This document shows positions 5,200-8,348 of a stretch of DNA of 8,348 nucleotides, one piece after another. Origin of the DNA: an uncultured Armatimonadota bacterium (GTDB lineage: Bacteria > Armatimonadota > Armatimonadia > Armatimonadales > Armatimonadaceae); assembly GCA_903924445.1 (NCBI GenBank), contig CAIYBQ010000084.1, positions 1 to 8,348 of the forward strand, read 5' to 3'. The notes beneath the pieces are model-generated. The model had not been told where the DNA came from. It made no database searches and was given only the letters and a program-made list of their open reading frames with translations. Each line of letters begins with the position of its first letter. The stretch's first letter is position 1. Both the position numbers and the translations under genes were made by a program.

Positions 5200-6140
5200 T
5201 GTCCACCAAGCCACTCGCTGGCTGCGACCTCCTTGGCCTCAAAGGTCTGGACCGAGAAACGCTGGGCCACTACCTGACCACGGCTGCTGAGTTCGAGAAG
5301 ATTATCAAACGGGACATCAAGAAAGTCCCCACCCTCAAGGGTAAATCGGTCATCACACTCTTCTACGAAAACTCCACCCGCACACGTACATCGTTTGAAG
5401 CCGCTGGAAAGTACATGTCGGCGGATGTCATCAATATCAGTGGATCGACATCAAGCACCACAAAGGGCGAATCCCTCCGTGATACGTTCTTGACGCTTCA
5501 GGCACTCACCGCTGACTGCATCATCATGCGCACGCCTTTCTCCGGCGCTCCGGAACAGGCTGCAGCATGGGTGGATGTGCCTGTGATCAACGCGGGGGAT
5601 GGTATGCATGAGCATCCAACACAAGGCCTCCTCGATGCGTACACCATCCAGAAAGTCAAAGGCCCACTGGATGGCCTTAAGGTCGCTATTGTGGGTGATG
5701 TCGCACACTCTCGGGTTGCGCGATCCAATGTCTGGGGTTTGTCGACGCTTGGCGCGGATGTTCACCTGGTAGGGCCAAATACCCTGATGCCTCGTGACAT
5801 CAGCCAGCTGCCAGTTACAGTCCACAACACGCTTGAGAGTGGCCTCGCCGGCGCGGATGTCGTGATGGTCCTTCGTCTCCAGCTGGAACGGATGAGCAAA
5901 GCGCTCTTCCCAACAGCCCGTGAGTACCACATGACCTTTGGCATTAACGAAGCGACACTGCGTTACGCGAAACCGGATGCCATCGTCATGCACCCTGGTC
6001 CGATGAATCGCGGTCTTGAAATCGGTGGAGACCTCCCCGATGGCCATCAAAGTGTCATCTGTCAACAGGTCACATCTGGGGTTGCAGTGCGCATGGCCGC
6101 GCTTTATCTCCTGCTTGGCGCGGATGGAATTGAAGGATAA
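5199..6140 (+). CDS. pyrB: Aspartate carbamoyltransferase catalytic subunit
   Basis: This enzyme joins carbamoyl phosphate and L-aspartate to give N-carbamoyl-L-aspartate, the committed step of pyrimidine synthesis. The product is 313 residues, usual for the family. The carbamoyl-phosphate loop STRTRTSFE is at 59-67. The mobile loop Lys is K89 in STTKGESLRD. HPTQ (139-142) lies in the first domain, GDVAHSRVARSN (166-177) opens the aspartate domain, and HPGP is at 265-268. No regulatory (PyrI) partner appears between pyrB and pyrC, as in Bacillus-type operons with an unregulated trimer. A strong SD, GGAGG (5187-5191), sits 7 bases before the ATG. The ATG overlaps the pyrR stop by one base; pyrC starts 18 bases after this gene ends. 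Confidence 0.98.
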   Translation: MSTKPLAGCDLLGLKGLDRETLGHYLTTAAEFEKIIKRDIKKVPTLKGKSVITLFYENSTRTRTSFEAAGKYMSADVINISGSTSSTTKGESLRDTFLTLQALTADCIIMRTPFSGAPEQAAAWVDVPVINAGDGMHEHPTQGLLDAYTIQKVKGPLDGLKVAIVGDVAHSRVARSNVWGLSTLGADVHLVGPNTLMPRDISQLPVTVHNTLESGLAGADVVMVLRLQLERMSKALFPTAREYHMTFGINEATLRYAKPDAIVMHPGPMNRGLEIGGDLPDGHQSVICQQVTSGVAVRMAALYLLLGADGIEG

Positions 6141-6158
6141 GAGGAACGGACGAAACAT

Positions 6159-7436
6159 ATGAAAACCATTCTCTTGCGGGGCGGTCACGTCGTCGATCCT
6201 GCGAACAACATAGATGCCATCAACGATGTCCTCATCCTAAATGGAGTCATAAAAGCCGTCGGGCAAAACATAGACGTAACCGCTGATATTGATGTCCGCG
6301 ATTGCACGGGGCTTATCGTTGCCCCGGGATTGATTGACATCCATGTCCATCTGCGTGAACCGGGTCAGGAATACAAAGAAGACCTCGCCAGCGGCCTCGG
6401 CGCCGCTGCGGCCGGAGGATTCACCGCGGTCGCTTGTATGCCAAATACAGCTCCGGTGATCGACTCTGCACCGATTGTTCGCGATCTCGTAACACGTGCA
6501 AAGGATGTTCACAAAGCGAGGCTTTGGGTCATCGCTGCGCTGTCAAAAGGGATGAAGAACACCGAACTCACCGAGATGGCAGACCTCAAGGCGGCGGGTG
6601 CAGTTGCCGTCTCCGATGATGCCTACCAGGTTCAAGATCCGTTGTTCCTTCGCCGGGCGATGGAATATGCCGCGATGGTAAACCTTCCTGTCCTCCTTCA
6701 CTGCGAGAACACGACACTGTCTGAGGGCGGCGTGATGAATGAGGGTCTTGTCTCGACAGAGCTGGGGCTCAAGGGTTTACCCCGCGAGGCTTACGAACTC
6801 GATGTGGCACGTGCAGGGCTACTTGCGATGCTTACGGGAGCCAAAACACACATCCTCCATGTCTCAACACGGGGGGAAGCGGAGCTCGTGCGGCACTTCA
6901 AGCAAAAAGGTGCGCCACTCACCGCTGAAACGGGACCGCACTATTGGTGCGTCACCGATGAAGCCGTCCAGGGCTACAACACACACGCAAAAATGAATCC
7001 GCCACTCCGTACATCTGATGACTGTGCGGCGATGGCAGCTGCCGTCGCGGATGGCACTATGGATGCGATTGCGACCGACCATGCACCGCATGCTGATTAC
7101 GAGAAGACGCAGGAGTTTGCACTCGCTCCATTTGGCATCGTTGGGCTGGAAACAAGCCTTGCTCTCGGAATCACGTACCTGATCAAAACCGGGAAGGTGA
7201 GCTGGACACGCTTCATCGATGCGATGTCCACGCAGCCAGCGAAGATTATTGGTGTCGCTGGCGGGACGTTGACGCCGGGCGCCGCTGCGGATGTTACGGT
7301 CATCGCTCCAGATGTAACTTGGGTTGTTGATGCCGCGAGCTTCGTCTCCAAGGGGCGGAATACTCCTTTTGATGGCGTTGAGCTAAGAGGGCGAGCAGTG
7401 ATGACGATCGTTGGTGGGGAGGTTGTTCATGGCTGA
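6159..7436 (+). CDS. pyrC: Dihydroorotase, type I
   Basis: This zinc amidohydrolase cyclises N-carbamoyl-aspartate to L-dihydroorotate. The product is 425 residues, the length of type I enzymes; the E. coli type II enzyme is shorter and lacks several of these motifs. Metal ligands are visible: H62 and H64 in DIHVHLREPG (60-69), an Asp in SDDAY (152-156), H181 in LLHCEN, H234 in HILHVST, and the catalytic D307 in ATDHAPH. The C-terminal beta segment (AADVTVIAPD, 376-385) and the late GRNTPFDG motif are typical, so the enzyme looks complete and active. It uses the product of the preceding pyrB. The ATG is 18 bases after pyrB; the nearest SD-like sequence, GAGGA (6141-6145), is rather far (13 bases). 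Its end overlaps carA by 8 bases. Confidence 0.98.
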   Translation: MKTILLRGGHVVDPANNIDAINDVLILNGVIKAVGQNIDVTADIDVRDCTGLIVAPGLIDIHVHLREPGQEYKEDLASGLGAAAAGGFTAVACMPNTAPVIDSAPIVRDLVTRAKDVHKARLWVIAALSKGMKNTELTEMADLKAAGAVAVSDDAYQVQDPLFLRRAMEYAAMVNLPVLLHCENTTLSEGGVMNEGLVSTELGLKGLPREAYELDVARAGLLAMLTGAKTHILHVSTRGEAELVRHFKQKGAPLTAETGPHYWCVTDEAVQGYNTHAKMNPPLRTSDDCAAMAAAVADGTMDAIATDHAPHADYEKTQEFALAPFGIVGLETSLALGITYLIKTGKVSWTRFIDAMSTQPAKIIGVAGGTLTPGAAADVTVIAPDVTWVVDAASFVSKGRNTPFDGVELRGRAVMTIVGGEVVHG

Positions 7437-8348
7437 GGCAGTACTCGTTCTCTCTGATGGGAGCGTGTTTAAGGGGCAGCACTTTGGTGCGGCGGGCACG
7501 ACCTTTGGCGAAGTTGTTTTTAACACTGGGATGACCGGCTATCAGGAGGCTCTGACTGACCCTTCGTATGCTGGACAGCTCCTCACGATGACGTATCCGT
7601 TGATTGGGAACTATGGCGTCGCAGATGTCGACATCGAGAGCAATGGCGTTCAGGTCGCCGGCTTTGTCGTTAGAACCCTCGCAGATGTGGCATCCAACTG
7701 GCGGATGCAAGGGACGCTGCACGACTACCTCGTTGAGAGCGGCACAGTGGGAATTCAGGGGATTGATACCCGGCAGCTGACACGTGTTATTCGCGCCGGA
7801 GGGGTCATGATGGGGGCGATTAGCTCTACAGAGACCGCCGGAGACCTCCTCGAGAAGCTGCAGTCATCCACGAGTGGGTATGACCAGATCGACTGGGTAT
7901 CACGGGTAACGACAAAGCAACCATATATGTGGGGGCCATCCGAAGCGGATGCCCGCTTCCACGTTGCCGTCCTCGATTGTGGAATCAAGTTTAATATTCT
8001 CCGATCGCTCGCATCGAGGGGTGTACGGACCACCGTTTTCCCGGCATCCACACCCGAAAGTGAAATGATTGCGACAAACCCAGATGGCTACTTCTTGTCG
8101 CCGGGCCCAGGCGATCCTGCGCTCCTCGGCTATGCAATCACGACGGTAACGGCGTTGATTAATGCAGGCAAGCCTGTCATGGGGATTTGTCTAGGAAACC
8201 AGCTGCTTGGATGTGCACTTGGTGGACAGACCTATAAGCTGCCATTTGGGCATCGTGGCGCTAACCACCCTGTTAAAGACTTACTGACCGGCAAGGTCGT
8301 CATCACAAGTCAGAACCATGGTTATGCGCTTGATCCGGATTCACTGCC
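7429..8348 (+). CDS. carA: Carbamoyl-phosphate synthase small (glutaminase) subunit, 3' end missing
   Basis: The small subunit hydrolyses glutamine and passes ammonia to the CarB subunit, which makes carbamoyl phosphate for pyrB. The first 306 codons are present; families run to about 360-380. The N-terminal domain shows FNTGMTGYQEALTDPSYAG (31-49) and GIDTRQLTR (111-119). The class I glutamine amidotransferase domain begins near 177 with AVLDCGIKFNI. It carries SPGPGDP (224-230), the nucleophile Cys254 in GICLGNQ, and TSQNHGYA (293-300). The catalytic His/Glu pair lies beyond the window. The elbow reads GNQ where E. coli has GHQ. A strong SD, GGGGAGG (7416-7422), sits 6 bases before the ATG, inside the end of pyrC, with an 8-base gene overlap. 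carB probably follows but is outside the window. Confidence 0.98.
   Translation, partial: MAEAVLVLSDGSVFKGQHFGAAGTTFGEVVFNTGMTGYQEALTDPSYAGQLLTMTYPLIGNYGVADVDIESNGVQVAGFVVRTLADVASNWRMQGTLHDYLVESGTVGIQGIDTRQLTRVIRAGGVMMGAISSTETAGDLLEKLQSSTSGYDQIDWVSRVTTKQPYMWGPSEADARFHVAVLDCGIKFNILRSLASRGVRTTVFPASTPESEMIATNPDGYFLSPGPGDPALLGYAITTVTALINAGKPVMGICLGNQLLGCALGGQTYKLPFGHRGANHPVKDLLTGKVVITSQNHGYALDPDSL

Noticed and set aside
5451..6188. A 245-codon frame on the minus strand
   Set aside because: It is antisense to pyrB, whose protein is certain by its active-site motifs; the translation is rich in His/Arg/Cys and has no recognisable pattern.
7429..8348. CarA motif GICLGNQ in place of GICLGHQ as a lost active site
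   Set aside because: The nucleophile Cys254 is intact, the substituted His is not the catalytic one, and Asn at this place is known in other small subunits.
1..8348. tRNA, rRNA, CRISPR arrays, insertion sequences or phage genes
   Set aside because: None of these was seen; there are no regular spaced repeats, transposase motifs or terminal inverted repeats.

Overview
The window is a gene-dense bacterial chromosome segment of moderate G+C (roughly mid-50s %, estimated by eye). Its right half is the start of a de novo pyrimidine operon in the order pyrR-pyrB-pyrC-carA, preceded by a PyrR-type attenuator. PyrR-controlled leaders are typical of Firmicutes and relatives and also occur in other Gram-positive-like or deep-branching phyla. 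Shine-Dalgarno (SD) sites are strong in the pyr genes, while two other genes appear nearly leaderless. I cannot place the phylum; Firmicutes-, Chloroflexota- or Armatimonadota-like are all possible.

Left part (1-1882, minus strand): two overlapping, probably co-translated genes. The first encodes a DUF4242-like domain fused to two Mop (molybdate-binding) domains. The second is a large open frame running off the left edge, whose pattern suggests winged-helix or replication-initiator-like modules. A 108-base divergent spacer (1883-1990) holds two interleaved inverted repeats. It separates this pair from a plus-strand alpha/beta-hydrolase-like gene (1991-2734).

Middle (2801-4474): a minus-strand Fur-family regulator with PerR-type metal ligands is divergent from a stand-alone CheY-like receiver protein. 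The receiver is followed by a small two-helix membrane protein with a possible DUF3592-like domain.

Right part (4478-8348): a promoter candidate with near-consensus -35 and extended -10 is followed by an untranslated leader of about 160 bases. The leader holds two adjacent perfect matches to the PyrR-binding loop, an enclosing stem that would turn them into a three-way junction, a mutually exclusive antiterminator, and a 14-bp intrinsic terminator. Next come pyrR (sensor and regulator), pyrB (aspartate carbamoyltransferase), pyrC (type I dihydroorotase) and the first 306 codons of carA (glutaminase subunit of carbamoyl-phosphate synthetase). These genes overlap or nearly abut. Together they make carbamoyl phosphate and convert it to dihydroorotate, with PyrR closing the feedback loop on uridine nucleotides.

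The most notable signals are the tandem PyrR-loop three-way junction, the interleaved repeats before the Mop gene, the DUF4242-Mop-Mop fusion with its coupled unknown partner, and the PerR-like regulator whose own start lies at its predicted transcription start.
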